From the NCBI RefSeq assembly GCF_052076145.1, contig NZ_CP197246.1, positions 868,001-932,000 on the forward strand: a stretch of DNA of 64,000 nucleotides. The letters are read 5' to 3'. The notes beneath the pieces were generated by a model. The model worked only from the letters and a program-made list of their open reading frames with translations, had not been told where the DNA came from and did not search any database. Origin of the DNA: Kitasatospora sp052076145 (GTDB taxonomy: Bacteria > Actinomycetota > Actinomycetes > Streptomycetales > Streptomycetaceae). Position numbers and translations under genes: made by a program. Shown in pieces: positions 15,487 to 24,053 of the stretch; within the stretch, counting starts at the first letter, position 1, and every line of letters begins with the position of its first letter.

Positions 15487-16371
15487 TCAGGTGACGTTGA
15501 GCATCTGGTAGAGCGCGGGGAAGACGATCAGTGAGGTCATCAGCAGGGTGAGCAGGGTGCCCGGCGCCACCATGCGTTCGCTGTCGGTGTTGGCCCGTGC
15601 GAGGTCCTCGGCGAGCAACTCGCCCCGCAGGCCCTTGGCGCGGGCCCGCAAGGTGTCGTAGACGGCGGCGCCGTCCGTGCCGGAGAGCCGCATGATGTCG
15701 GCGACGTCCTGGAGCGGGGTCAGCCCGAGCTCCTCGGCGAGGGTCTCCAGGCCGTCCCACGGCGGCAGCCGGTCGGTGGCGGCGCGCTCCAGGGCGTCCC
15801 GGATGCGGCGGAAGACGGTGCCCCGGCCGACGGCTGCGGCGCGGCGCAGGGCCTCGGCCGGGCCGCAGTCGGCGGCGCGCTCCAGGGCGACGAGTTCGAG
15901 GTAGGCGGCGATGCCGTGCAGGTACTCGGTCTTGGCCTCCTTCGCCTCGCCGGCCACGATCGCGTCGGGCACCAGCCAGCCGAGCAGCGCCAGCAGCGGG
16001 CCGGCCAGCAGCGGTACGGCCACCGGGAGTTCGGAGCCGACCAGGGTGGCCACCGCCACCACGTACCCGGGCAGCAGCAGCCCGATCAGGGCGAAGAGCA
16101 GCTTGTGCGCCATGAACCGGGCCGGGGTGCGGTTGATCAGCGCGAGCTGCTGGTGCGGGATGCGGGCGCCGGGCAGCCGCAGGCCGCTCTCGCCCAACCG
16201 GTCGTACCAGGGCAGGCGTTGGTCGCCGTCGCTCCGGTGGTCCGCCGGGGCGCGGTGCAGCCGGTCCAGGGCCTGCCCCAGATCCGGCGGCGCCGGGCGG
16301 AGTTCGGCGACGAGCACGGCGACACCGGCCGCTGCGGCGCCGCCGGCGAGGACGGCCCAGGGCGAGATCAT
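15487..16371 (-). CDS. tadC: Tad pilus inner-membrane platform protein TadC
   Basis: This 294-residue GspF/TadC-family protein has four or so membrane helices: one at the start, a pair near residues 90-140 and one at the C-terminus. The cytoplasmic T2SSF domain lies between them (YLELVALERAADCGPAEALRRAA, DALERAATDRLPPWDGLETLAEELGL). It pairs with TadB to form the platform through which the TadA ATPase drives pilin assembly. AAGGAGG precedes the ATG, which overlaps the TadB stop as ATGA. The 53 bp to the pilin gene hold only its ribosome site. Confidence 0.88.
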   Translation of the reverse strand: MISPWAVLAGGAAAAGVAVLVAELRPAPPDLGQALDRLHRAPADHRSDGDQRLPWYDRLGESGLRLPGARIPHQQLALINRTPARFMAHKLLFALIGLLLPGYVVAVATLVGSELPVAVPLLAGPLLALLGWLVPDAIVAGEAKEAKTEYLHGIAAYLELVALERAADCGPAEALRRAAAVGRGTVFRRIRDALERAATDRLPPWDGLETLAEELGLTPLQDVADIMRLSGTDGAAVYDTLRARAKGLRGELLAEDLARANTDSERMVAPGTLLTLLMTSLIVFPALYQMLNVT

Positions 16372-17321
16372 CGGGCCTCCTTGGCCAGGGCGGCGGGCTC
16401 GTCACCCGGCACCGGCGCCGTGTTCGGCAGCCGCCCGGCCTTGCTCCGCCGGTCGGGCTCCAGCAGGCGCGGCAGCGGGGTGTGCCGGGCCAGGGCTCGC
16501 ATCCAGGCGATCACCAGGACGAACGAGACCGAGACGACTCCCAGCACGATCTGGCCGGTGAACGTCGTGTAGGGCGCGGTGTAACGGGGGTTGAAGGCGC
16601 CGACCGTTATCACCAGCAGGATGATGCCGACCAGCCAGCGCACCGTCGCCCGGTGCTTGGCCCGGTCCGCCTCGATGGTGCGCCGCTGGCGGACCTCGTC
16701 CCGGACGGAGTCGGCCATGTCGGCCAGCGCGCGGGCCAGGCCCGGCCCGCTGTCCCCCGCTCGCAGCACGAGCGCGGCCAGCACCTTGTCGGAGGTGGCG
16801 TCGGCCAGGCTGTCGGCGAAGCCCCGGAGCGCGTCCTCCGGACGCCAGCGGGACTGCAACCGGGCGGCCAGCTCGGCGATTTCGGCGTCCAGCGCGGGCG
16901 GCGCCGTCCGGCGGCTGGTGAGGATCGCCTGGTTGAGGCCGACGCCGAGCAGGAGGACGTCGGCGAGCCGCTGGGTCCACTCCGCGAGGGCCTCCAAGCG
17001 CTCGATCCGGCGGGTGTCCGAGCGGGTGGTGTCGAAGAGCCAGGGCACGCCGAAGACCGCGAGCGGCACCAGCAGCGCGGTGAGCGGGATGCCGGTGAAC
17101 AGCCAGGCGAGCGGGCCGCCCACCAGCGCCGCCGCGCTCTGGACGCGCCGCATCCGGACGACGCCGGGCGCGGCGGCGCCCGGCGCGCCGTACCAGAACA
17201 CGTGCAGCCGCCCGGCGAGCGGGTTCTCGTCGATGTCGGCCGGCTCGGCGCCGATCAGGCCGACGACCAGGGCGGTGACACCGCCGGCCAGCAGCAGGCC
17301 GCAGACCACGAAGAGCAGCAT
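16368..17321 (-). CDS. tadB: Tad pilus inner-membrane platform protein TadB
   Basis: This 317-residue protein has an N-terminal membrane helix (MLLFVVCGLLLAGGVTAL), two more near residues 75-110, a T2SSF domain (WTQRLADVLLLGVGLNQAI, GFADSLADATSDKVLAALVLR) and two C-terminal helices. The start at 17321 overlaps the TadA stop as TGATG. The frame is open further upstream, but that lies inside tadA in another frame. Its partner is TadC. Confidence 0.88.
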   Translation of the reverse strand: MLLFVVCGLLLAGGVTALVVGLIGAEPADIDENPLAGRLHVFWYGAPGAAAPGVVRMRRVQSAAALVGGPLAWLFTGIPLTALLVPLAVFGVPWLFDTTRSDTRRIERLEALAEWTQRLADVLLLGVGLNQAILTSRRTAPPALDAEIAELAARLQSRWRPEDALRGFADSLADATSDKVLAALVLRAGDSGPGLARALADMADSVRDEVRQRRTIEADRAKHRATVRWLVGIILLVITVGAFNPRYTAPYTTFTGQIVLGVVSVSFVLVIAWMRALARHTPLPRLLEPDRRSKAGRLPNTAPVPGDEPAALAKEAR

Positions 17322-18853
17322 CAGTGCGCCCCACCGATCCGCAGCGCCAGCGGAGCCGTCCAACTCCCGTACGGGGACTGGAGCCTGCCCGCATCGAAGC
17401 CCGTCCGGCGCAGGTCGTCCAGGCACTGCGGCGGGGTGTGCGGCACTGCCCGGGGCTCGCCGAGATCGGGGCGGGGGCCGAAGACGGTGTTCATCGCCGG
17501 GCGGCCGTTCTCCCCGAGGCCGGTGACCTCCAGGACGTGCGAGACGAAGCGGTGCCGACGGCCGCCGACGGCCGTCTCGTCGACCATCGCGACGTGCACG
17601 ATCAGGTCGACGGCGTTGGCGGTGAGTCGGTAGGCGAGGCTGTCGGTCATGTGGGAGCCGTACTCCAGGCAGAGTTCGGCGATCCGGTCGACGACCATGT
17701 GCGGGGCGCGAGCGTGCAGGGTGCACATCGAGCCGCCCTCGCCGTTGGTCATCACCCGCAGCATCGGGACGACCTCACCGGAGCGGACCTCGCCGACGAT
17801 GATCCGGGAGAGCGTCATCCGCAGCGCGGCCGGGATGAGCTCGCCGATCGTCAACTCCCCTGCCGCCCGGCCGTCGACCCGCTCGCCGTTGCCCTCGCGG
17901 GCCTCCATCGGCACGACCTGGCGCAGGTGGCCGAGGGTGTGCAGCCAGAGCTCGAACTCCGACTCCAGGGTGCCGATCCGCTCGTCGGGCGGGATCTCGG
18001 CGGCCATCGCCCGCAGCAGGCTGGTCTTGCCGACGCCCTGGGTACCGGTGATCATCACGTTCTTCCGGGCCCGGATGGCCGCCGCCAGGAAGGCCGCCAG
18101 GGTCGTGTCGACGGTGCCGAGTGCGACCAGGTCGGCCAGCGTCGCCGAGGCGACCCGGTGGCGGCGGATCGCCACGTACGGGCGGGGGGTGACCTCCGTC
18201 AGCGCCTGGAGGCGCATGCCGCCCTCCAGCCGCAGCGCGAGCGTCGGGCTGGCGGTGGAGAGGCTGCGCTCGCCACCGCCGTGCTGACGGGCCAAGTCCT
18301 GGAGCAGCTCGACGAGTTCCTCATCACTGTCGGCCACCGGCGGCACCTGGCGCAGGGGTTGGTGCACGCGGGAGATCCACACGTCGTCGCAGCCGTTGAT
18401 CAGGATGTTCTCGATCTCCGGGTCGTCGAGATAGGGCTGGAGCCGCCCGGCCCGGAACAGCAGGTCGTAGACGGCCTCGGCGAGCGCGCGGTCCTGCTCG
18501 CGGGTCGGCGGGATGCCGTGGGTCTGCGCGTACGCGTCTGACCAGCGGGCGACGGCCTCCTCGATCAGCGCCCGCCCACGTTGGCGGCGGGTCGCACGGT
18601 CGGCCTCCAGGCCGGAGCCGTCGGCCAACCGGGAGAGCTGCTGGTGGAGTTCGGCCGCGACCTGCCGCTTGAGCTCGCGGGCGACCTGCTGGTCGACAGC
18701 AGGCTTGATGCCGACCGGCTGCAGCGCGGGCACCGCCTTCACCGGCCCAGGGCTGAACTCGGCCGCAGGCGGCACCGGTTGAGCCGCGACGGCCCAGGGC
18801 AGCGCCGCCGGGTCGGCCTGCGGCGGGCGCTGATGCAGCGGGCTACCGCGCAC
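17321..18853 (-). CDS. tadA: Tad pilus assembly ATPase TadA (CpaF)
   Basis: This 510-residue secretion ATPase of the PilT/CpaF class has a Walker A GTQGVGKTS, an Asp-box region ERIGTLESEFELWL and a Walker B/His-box stretch with SRIIVGEVRSGE and MCTLHA. The N-terminal part is helical and basic, as in CpaF. It powers pilin polymerisation at the inner face of the membrane. I place the start at GTG 18853, behind GGGGAGG with 6 bases between; the first codons overlap the CpaE-like gene by 11 bp. An ATG at 18952 is open but lies wholly inside that gene. Confidence 0.9.
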   Translation of the reverse strand: MRGSPLHQRPPQADPAALPWAVAAQPVPPAAEFSPGPVKAVPALQPVGIKPAVDQQVARELKRQVAAELHQQLSRLADGSGLEADRATRRQRGRALIEEAVARWSDAYAQTHGIPPTREQDRALAEAVYDLLFRAGRLQPYLDDPEIENILINGCDDVWISRVHQPLRQVPPVADSDEELVELLQDLARQHGGGERSLSTASPTLALRLEGGMRLQALTEVTPRPYVAIRRHRVASATLADLVALGTVDTTLAAFLAAAIRARKNVMITGTQGVGKTSLLRAMAAEIPPDERIGTLESEFELWLHTLGHLRQVVPMEAREGNGERVDGRAAGELTIGELIPAALRMTLSRIIVGEVRSGEVVPMLRVMTNGEGGSMCTLHARAPHMVVDRIAELCLEYGSHMTDSLAYRLTANAVDLIVHVAMVDETAVGGRRHRFVSHVLEVTGLGENGRPAMNTVFGPRPDLGEPRAVPHTPPQCLDDLRRTGFDAGRLQSPYGSWTAPLALRIGGAH

Positions 18854-19961
18854 GGAGCACCTCCCCGTAGGTGATCTGCCCCGACGCCGGGGGGAACGGC
18901 TCGGGAGCAGCGGGCTGCGGCACATGCGGCGCAGGGTAGTTGGCGGGCGCACCCGGCTGGGGCGCGTAGGGCTGTGGTGCGTAGGGCTGCGGTGCGTAGG
19001 GCTGCGGTGCGTACGGCTCGGGCACCGGCGGCTGGGGCGCGTACGGGCCGGGGTGCTGGGCCGGGCCCTGCGGCGGGTACGCGAGCGGGTGCGACTCGAC
19101 GGCTGGGTACGTCGGGTGCTGAGGCTGGACGGGCTGCGGGTGGGCAGGCTGAGGCTGGGCGGGCTGCGGGGCCGGGGTGAGCCGCTGGCGGCGGCGCCGG
19201 ATCAGCAGCTGGATCTGGTCGGCCGCCGACCGCGCGGTCCGCATCAACTCCGAGCGGACGAACCGCCGGTCGGTGATGTCCCCGCCGTCGGAGAGCAGCC
19301 GGGCGGTACGCGGCGCGAACGGCAGCAGCCCCAGCGCCGGCACCCCGAACTGCCGGGAGACCTCCGCGACGGGGTACGGGCCCTCCGCGATCAGCAGCAG
19401 CCCGAGCGAGTCCGCGCCCGTCCCCGCCTGCTCCAGGTCGTCCCGCAGCGCGGCCAGCCGCGGCCGGACGGCGCTGAGCCCGCGCAGCGTGCTGCGCACC
19501 GCGACGGCGACCACGTCGGCCCGCCGGGCGAGCACCGCACCGGGCCCGACCGCGCCGGAACGCCCGAGGTCGAGGATGACGTCGTAGCCCTGCGCCTCCA
19601 GCCCGTGCAGCGCCTCCACCAGCGGCTCCCAGGTGTACGCGAGGCCGGGCGCCTGCGCCGGGTCGGTGAGGCCGGGCAGCAGCAGCCGCTCGCCGTTGCC
19701 CTCCGGGGAGAGGTCGATCAGCTGCTCCCAGATGGTCTGGGCGAGCAGGCCGCGCCGGTCCGCGACGGCGAGGTTGCGCAGCCCGTACACCGCCTCGACC
19801 CGGCCCTCCAGGGCTCCGGCCAGCACGGCGCCGCCGTCCGGGTCGCACTCGACCAGCAGCAGGCGGCGGCCGGGCTGGAGCGGCCAGGCGAGCAGCAGGG
19901 CCAGGGCTGAGGTGGTGGCCCCGGGCGCTCCCGGGCCGCCGACCACCGCGACGACCGCCAT
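18843..19961 (-). CDS. CpaE/MinD-like ATPase of the Tad locus
   Basis: This 372-residue protein has a ParA/MinD-type fold: a deviant Walker-A region GGPGAPGATTSALAL, VECDPDGGAVL, VILDLGRSGAV and LLLIAEGPYPVAEVSRQFGVPALGLLPF. It resembles CpaE/TadZ, which place the pilus machine, but lacks the receiver-like N-terminal domain. Residues 265-360 are a low-complexity tail of Pro, Gln and Tyr, with PYAPQ repeated several times. The Walker motif lacks the usual second Lys of GKGG, so ATP hydrolysis is uncertain. The ATG overlaps the CpaB-like stop as ATGA. Confidence 0.82.
   Translation of the reverse strand: MAVVAVVGGPGAPGATTSALALLLAWPLQPGRRLLLVECDPDGGAVLAGALEGRVEAVYGLRNLAVADRRGLLAQTIWEQLIDLSPEGNGERLLLPGLTDPAQAPGLAYTWEPLVEALHGLEAQGYDVILDLGRSGAVGPGAVLARRADVVAVAVRSTLRGLSAVRPRLAALRDDLEQAGTGADSLGLLLIAEGPYPVAEVSRQFGVPALGLLPFAPRTARLLSDGGDITDRRFVRSELMRTARSAADQIQLLIRRRRQRLTPAPQPAQPQPAHPQPVQPQHPTYPAVESHPLAYPPQGPAQHPGPYAPQPPVPEPYAPQPYAPQPYAPQPYAPQPGAPANYPAPHVPQPAAPEPFPPASGQITYGEVLRAR
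18964..19023. repeat. Four 15-bp tandem repeats encoding PYAPQ
   Basis: Units of gcgtagggctgcggt (the last degenerate) code for the PYAPQ repeats in the tail of the CpaE-like protein. Copy number could vary by slippage. Confidence 0.85.
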
Positions 19962-20734
19962 CAGGCACCGCCCCCCGCCGAGGCCGACGGGGACGCGGAC
20001 GGGGAGCCGGACGGTGCGGTGGACGGCGCGGCCTGGCTGTTCGCGTCACGCGGCGCCAGGATGACCTGGAACTTGCCGCCGGCCACCCACCCGGCGAGCC
20101 GGGCGCCGTCGCCGGGCCCGACCGCGACATCGATGACCTGACCGCCGTCCGCGTCGGTCCGCCCGAGGGTGACGATGGTGGCGGCCAGCACCTCGGGCGT
20201 CCGGGTCGTGCCGCCCTGCCCCGAGCTGTCGGGGGTGGAGACCACGAGCACCCGCAGGCCCGGCTGCAGCCTGGTGGCGGGCAGTTGGCTGTGCTTGGCG
20301 GCCAGCCCGACGGTGACCTGCCCCGGCGTGATCACCGGCGCGGCCGACACATCGGCGTTCAGCAGCAGCCCACCGCGCCGCAGGTCGGTGGTGGCCCGCA
20401 GGCCGACGGTGCGGTTCTTGTCCCGCGCATCCAGCGGATGCAGCGCCGGGTCACCGGCGATCCGCGCCACCACCAGGTCGTCGGCCGTCAGCGCCTGCCC
20501 CATCGGCACGTCACGGGCCAGCGCCAGCACGGCGATCCGCTGCCCGGTGCTGTTGTAGAGCACGGCCCCGCCGAGCCCGCCCGCCGCGATCAGCGCGACC
20601 GCCATGGCGAGCACGGCCGGCCGACGGCGGCGGGCCCGCAGCGTGCGGGCGGGCGCGTGCGGCGCCGCCCGCACGGGCTCGGGAGCGAGCGTGCCGGTGC
20701 CGGGGCTCGGCGACGGGAAGGTTCGGTTCTCCAC
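19961..20734 (-). CDS. CpaB/RcpC-like SAF-domain pilus protein
   Basis: This 257-residue protein has a basic N-terminal tail, one membrane helix (about residues 41-62) and then an SAF domain (VLALARDVPMGQALTADDLVVARI). A CpaB-type domain follows (VTVGLAAKHSQLPATRLQPGLRVLVV), and the tail is Ser/Pro-rich. In Gram-negative bacteria CpaB works with the secretin; here, without an outer membrane, it may stabilise the pilus in the wall. It heads the ATGA-coupled run CpaB-CpaE-TadA-TadB-TadC. Confidence 0.82.
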   Translation of the reverse strand: MENRTFPSPSPGTGTLAPEPVRAAPHAPARTLRARRRRPAVLAMAVALIAAGGLGGAVLYNSTGQRIAVLALARDVPMGQALTADDLVVARIAGDPALHPLDARDKNRTVGLRATTDLRRGGLLLNADVSAAPVITPGQVTVGLAAKHSQLPATRLQPGLRVLVVSTPDSSGQGGTTRTPEVLAATIVTLGRTDADGGQVIDVAVGPGDGARLAGWVAGGKFQVILAPRDANSQAAPSTAPSGSPSASPSASAGGGA

Positions 20735-20769
20735 CGGGCTTCGGCCTTTCGTACGGGGGTTGCCGACGG

Positions 20770-21705
20770 TCAGTTGTTCAGGACCTGCATCTCGCCGACG
20801 CGCAGTTGCAGCGGGACGTCGCTGGCGATGGGGTACATGAAGTCGATCACCTGCTTGTTCCGGCCGACGATGGTCGCGGTGACGTGCCAGGTGATCACGG
20901 CCGTCAGGTAGTAGGAGGTCTGCGGCTGGAGTGCGGAGCCAGTCCGGTAGGTGTAGGTGCAGTCGGAGGCCGTCGCTCCCGGGGCGTACTCGGTACCGGG
21001 GGTGGCACAGTCGACCGCGCCGTGGTCGCCGGTGTCCCAGTGCACGTTGTCGACCACGGCCTTGGCGGTGACGGTGAGCGTGTGCCCGCTGACGGTCGCG
21101 GTCTGGGGGTCCGAGGTGCCGTCGCCCCGCTCGTACCAGAGCCAGACCGGAGCCCCGACCACGGCGGTACCGGCCGGAGCCGCGTGCAGCTTCGGCACGT
21201 GGAACCGCATCAACCCGATCGCCTGCCAGGCGAGATCAACCGGCCGGTCCGGCGGCGGCCCGCCCGGGGGCTGCGTGAAGAACTCCGGGTCCTTCGCCGT
21301 CAGCACGTTACCGACGTCCCGGCAGTTGACTTCATAGACCGCTCCGCTGGCCGGATCGTGCCCGGCCCACGCCTTGTCGCCGGGCTCCGGCTGCGGATTC
21401 GATCTCTTGTAGTAGCACCCGTCCGAGGTCATGAACCACCCCAGATCGTCGTCCCAGCAGGGCCATTCTCGCCCGTTCCAGTGGCACGTCGGCACCTCGG
21501 CCCCGCCCCCTGCCCCACCGGGAGAGGTCGACCCGGGGCTGGGAGTACCGCCGGGCCCGGTGATGACGATGCAGATATCGCGGACAGCGCAGGGATTCAC
21601 GCCCCCGGTCGGATCGGTATCGGCAGCAGCCGGGAGGATTGTCGCGCCGATCATTGCGATCGGTACGGCCAAGCGAATCACCGATCGCCAAAGAGAGTTC
21701 AGCAT
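20770..21705 (-). CDS. Secreted conserved protein of the Tad locus
   Basis: This 311-residue protein has a Sec signal peptide ending near ILPAAADTD. A Cys- and Trp-rich stretch follows (PTCHWNGREWPCWDDDLGWF, CYYKR), then a region of beta strands. I recognise no enzyme motif; similar streptomycete proteins are often given vague names. The start at 21705 overlaps the end of the lipoprotein gene, so the two are probably co-translated. Its position suggests an extracellular partner of the pilus. Confidence 0.75.
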   Translation of the reverse strand: MLNSLWRSVIRLAVPIAMIGATILPAAADTDPTGGVNPCAVRDICIVITGPGGTPSPGSTSPGGAGGGAEVPTCHWNGREWPCWDDDLGWFMTSDGCYYKRSNPQPEPGDKAWAGHDPASGAVYEVNCRDVGNVLTAKDPEFFTQPPGGPPPDRPVDLAWQAIGLMRFHVPKLHAAPAGTAVVGAPVWLWYERGDGTSDPQTATVSGHTLTVTAKAVVDNVHWDTGDHGAVDCATPGTEYAPGATASDCTYTYRTGSALQPQTSYYLTAVITWHVTATIVGRNKQVIDFMYPIASDVPLQLRVGEMQVLNN

Positions 21706-22322
21706 GTCCGGTCCACCTCGCGCTCGAAGTCGACGATGATCCAGCGGCCCTCGGTCCTGCGGAGCGAAACAGTGGCGAGGTAACGGGTCAGGCGTTGCTG
21801 CGGGTCCCTTATCGCCTTGCTCACGGCGTCGGCCTGGTGCCACCCCGTCACGTCGAGACAGTCCTCGATCGTCGAAGTGTTCGGCGCAGAAGTGGGATTC
21901 AGCGCCCGGACCACCGGAGAGTTCCGGGGCGCTCCGATCATCACCAGCTTGGCTTCGTGAAGTTGGTGCAGGCTTGCCAGTGCCCCGCTGAGGGCCTTTC
22001 CGGTGGAGTACACCTGCAGCTGGGAACCGTCCGAATCCGATCGGCTGAAAGCCTCGGTCTGTGCCCTCCACCAGTCCTGATAGGCGCTCAGTACCAGTCG
22101 GCCGACTGCGCCTTCGGAGCCGTCGGTGGGGGGCGGTGTGCCGGTGCCCGAACCACCCGAAGGAGTTACCGGGGTCACGCTCGTCACTCCCACCCCGGGA
22201 GTTGCTAGGCGGTCGGTGGAACCAGCCGTGTCGCCGGCACCGCAGGCCGTCAGGAACACCAGCAGTAGGCCACCGCAAGCCCCGACAACCCCAGGGCGCA
22301 ACACAATTCCACGCTGCCGCAT
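21699..22322 (-). CDS. Lipoprotein of the Tad locus
   Basis: This 207-residue protein has a lipoprotein signal peptide with lipobox FLTACG, a Ser/Thr/Pro/Gly-rich linker, and a compact domain (residues 70-207) patterned like an NTF2-like fold: AYQDWWRAQTEAF, ARYLATVSLRRTEGRWIIVDFE. It overlaps the next gene by 7 bp. It may be anchored outside the membrane as a pilus accessory factor. The function is not known. Confidence 0.75.
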   Translation of the reverse strand: MRQRGIVLRPGVVGACGGLLLVFLTACGAGDTAGSTDRLATPGVGVTSVTPVTPSGGSGTGTPPPTDGSEGAVGRLVLSAYQDWWRAQTEAFSRSDSDGSQLQVYSTGKALSGALASLHQLHEAKLVMIGAPRNSPVVRALNPTSAPNTSTIEDCLDVTGWHQADAVSKAIRDPQQRLTRYLATVSLRRTEGRWIIVDFEREVDRTC

Positions 22323-22490
22323 CGCCCCACCTTGTCGCGGCCGCCAACGCCCCTTCGACCGCAGGGGTGTTGGTCGTGCCGCCAGAAGAAATCCGCCGTC
22401 CCGCCGTACAGTTCAGCCCGCCGTGCGCCGTCGAAGGGTCGATTCTTCGCCAACCTGCCCCGCCCCGGCAACACCTTGGGCCACCTGACA

Positions 22491-23327
22491 CTACGCGGAA
22501 GGCGGATCGGTTGGGGCACTTTCTCGCCACAGAACTGCCAACAGTTCTTCCGAAAGCGACAATCCGGCCAATGCACCCCGTACCGAGGCCCGATTGCGCA
22601 TCAGGAGGCGCCCGTTCTCGCCAGGTGTCAGCAACCGTGCGCCGTCGCCGCCTCCGGCGTACTCGGGGCGGCCGAGCTCCGCCTCGACGGCGGGGCCGAG
22701 TTCGCCGGGGCCGACGGCGGCGGGGGCGCCGGGCACGCCGTGGTCGAGCACCCGGGCGAGGGCCCAGCTGAACGAGCCGTCGCCGCCCGGCAGGACGGCG
22801 TCGCGGCCGCGGCGGCCGGCCGAGTAGCGGCCGAGGCGGCCCCAGAGCGGCACCCGGGAGTGCGCGAGCAGCTCACCGGCGCCGTCCTCGCCGCCGCGTT
22901 CCAGTGCCGTCCAGGTGTCGCGGTCGGCGACGGCGTCGACCAGCAGCAGGGTCTCCTCCTGGTCGCCGTGCACCATCGTGCTGACCACCCAGTCCCAGGC
23001 GAGCCCGCGCCGGTAGGCGTTGTCGGGGGTGCTGCCGCCGGTGACGAGGGCCAGCCGTCGGCCTCGCGGGTCGGCGGTGAGCTGGCCGAGCAGGCAGACC
23101 ACCAGCCAGCGGGCGGGGCGCTGCGAGGCGGCGCGCAGCGCGGTGAGCATGGTGTTGGCGTCCGCGTCCGGGGGCACCAGGGTGACGCGGCAGCCCGCGT
23201 CGAAGGTTCTGCCGGGCAGGGTGTCGGCGAGCAGCCGCGCGCCGTCCGCCACCCGGGCCGATCCGGCGTGGCCCCGCTCGGGGCCGCCGTCCGCGCCGAT
23301 CACCACGAGCTCGATGCCGCCGCTCAT
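22491..23327 (-). CDS. Caspase-like fold protein lacking the catalytic His-Cys pair
   Basis: This 278-residue protein follows the pattern of actinobacterial peptidase C14 (caspase-like) domains. It has a first strand ELVVIGAD, a helix VADGARLLADTL, CRVTLVPPDADANTMLTAL, the strand where GHG is expected reading LLGQL (Q82 in place of His), and the strand where DCC is expected reading LLLVDAV (A132 in place of Cys). The later FTGALL/GIPGGP region is mirrored by FSWALARVLDHGVPGAP. If the match holds, it is a pseudo-enzyme, perhaps a scaffold. Translation starts at ATG 23327. It lies 168 bp upstream of the Tad-locus lipoprotein on the same strand, with nothing clear in that gap. Confidence 0.6.
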   Translation of the reverse strand: MSGGIELVVIGADGGPERGHAGSARVADGARLLADTLPGRTFDAGCRVTLVPPDADANTMLTALRAASQRPARWLVVCLLGQLTADPRGRRLALVTGGSTPDNAYRRGLAWDWVVSTMVHGDQEETLLLVDAVADRDTWTALERGGEDGAGELLAHSRVPLWGRLGRYSAGRRGRDAVLPGGDGSFSWALARVLDHGVPGAPAAVGPGELGPAVEAELGRPEYAGGGDGARLLTPGENGRLLMRNRASVRGALAGLSLSEELLAVLWRESAPTDPPSA

Positions 23328-23473
23328 CCGCACCTGTCCCTCCGCCCCACCGGGTGCCGGGGTCGGTCCGCCCCGTACGGCGCACAACGTATCGCCCGCC
23401 GTGCACGGCCACGGGCAGCTTTCCGGGACCATGGGCCCTACTGGCTTCCAGCTCGGCGCGGGACCATCAAGTC

Positions 23474-23962
23474 ATGGAACGCGACAACCGTACGGACACC
23501 GGCATGGACACCGGTACGAACACCGGCGTGGACACCGGCGTGGACACCCGTGTGGACACCCTGGGCGAGGACGAGTGCCTGAGCCTGCTCAGCACCGTGC
23601 CCGTGGGGCGCGTGGTGTACACCGAGCACGCGCTGCCCGCCGTGCTCCCGGTGGCGTTCGAGGTCGCGGCGGACGGGACTCTGGTGCTCGCGCTGCGCGC
23701 GGGCAGCACCGTGACGCGGGCGTTGGACGGCACGGTCGCGGCCTTCCAGGCGGACCAGCTGGACCCGGCGACGCAGACCGGGTGGAGCGTCCTGGTGCAC
23801 GGCCGGGCCGAGGTGGTCCGTGACCCGGTGCTGTACGAGCACCTGCTGCACGAGGGCCCGCGCCCCTGGGTGGACGGCCGGGAGCAGGTCTTCGTGGTGC
23901 TCACCCCCGAGCTGGTCAGCGGCCGTCGGCTGCTCCCGGCCGGGAAGCCGGCCGACCGGTAG
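23474..23962 (+). CDS. Pyridoxamine 5'-phosphate oxidase-fold flavin-binding protein
   Basis: This 162-residue protein contains LSTVPVGRVVYTEHALPAVLPVAFEV and WSVLVHGRAEVV, a pattern common in small PNPOx-like split-barrel proteins of streptomycetes that bind FMN or F420. It is preceded by six 4-residue repeats of the form (V/M/T)DTG. The ATG at 23474 is chosen because earlier in-frame starts overlap the divergent gene. It is probably a cytosolic redox or flavin-binding protein; the substrate is unknown. Confidence 0.78.
   Translation: MERDNRTDTGMDTGTNTGVDTGVDTRVDTLGEDECLSLLSTVPVGRVVYTEHALPAVLPVAFEVAADGTLVLALRAGSTVTRALDGTVAAFQADQLDPATQTGWSVLVHGRAEVVRDPVLYEHLLHEGPRPWVDGREQVFVVLTPELVSGRRLLPAGKPADR
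23492..23563 (+). repeat. Six 12-bp tandem repeats (DTG repeat) in the flavin-protein N-terminus
   Basis: Repeats of a gacaccggcgtg-type unit encode TDTG-MDTG-TNTG-VDTG-VDTR-VDTL. The run is in frame and its copy number could change without shifting the gene. Confidence 0.85.
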
Positions 23963-24053
23963 CCGGACGGCAAGCTCTGGCCCCCTGCACAAGTGACTCC
24001 CGGGTAGGCATACTCTCCGAGGTCCAGTCAGGAGCACCCACCAGGAGCATGTC

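Noticed and set aside
16368..17726. Extended start for TadB at 17726
   Set aside because: The extra N-terminus is an out-of-frame reading of tadA; the ATG at 17321 gives the normal TadB start and a TGATG overlap.
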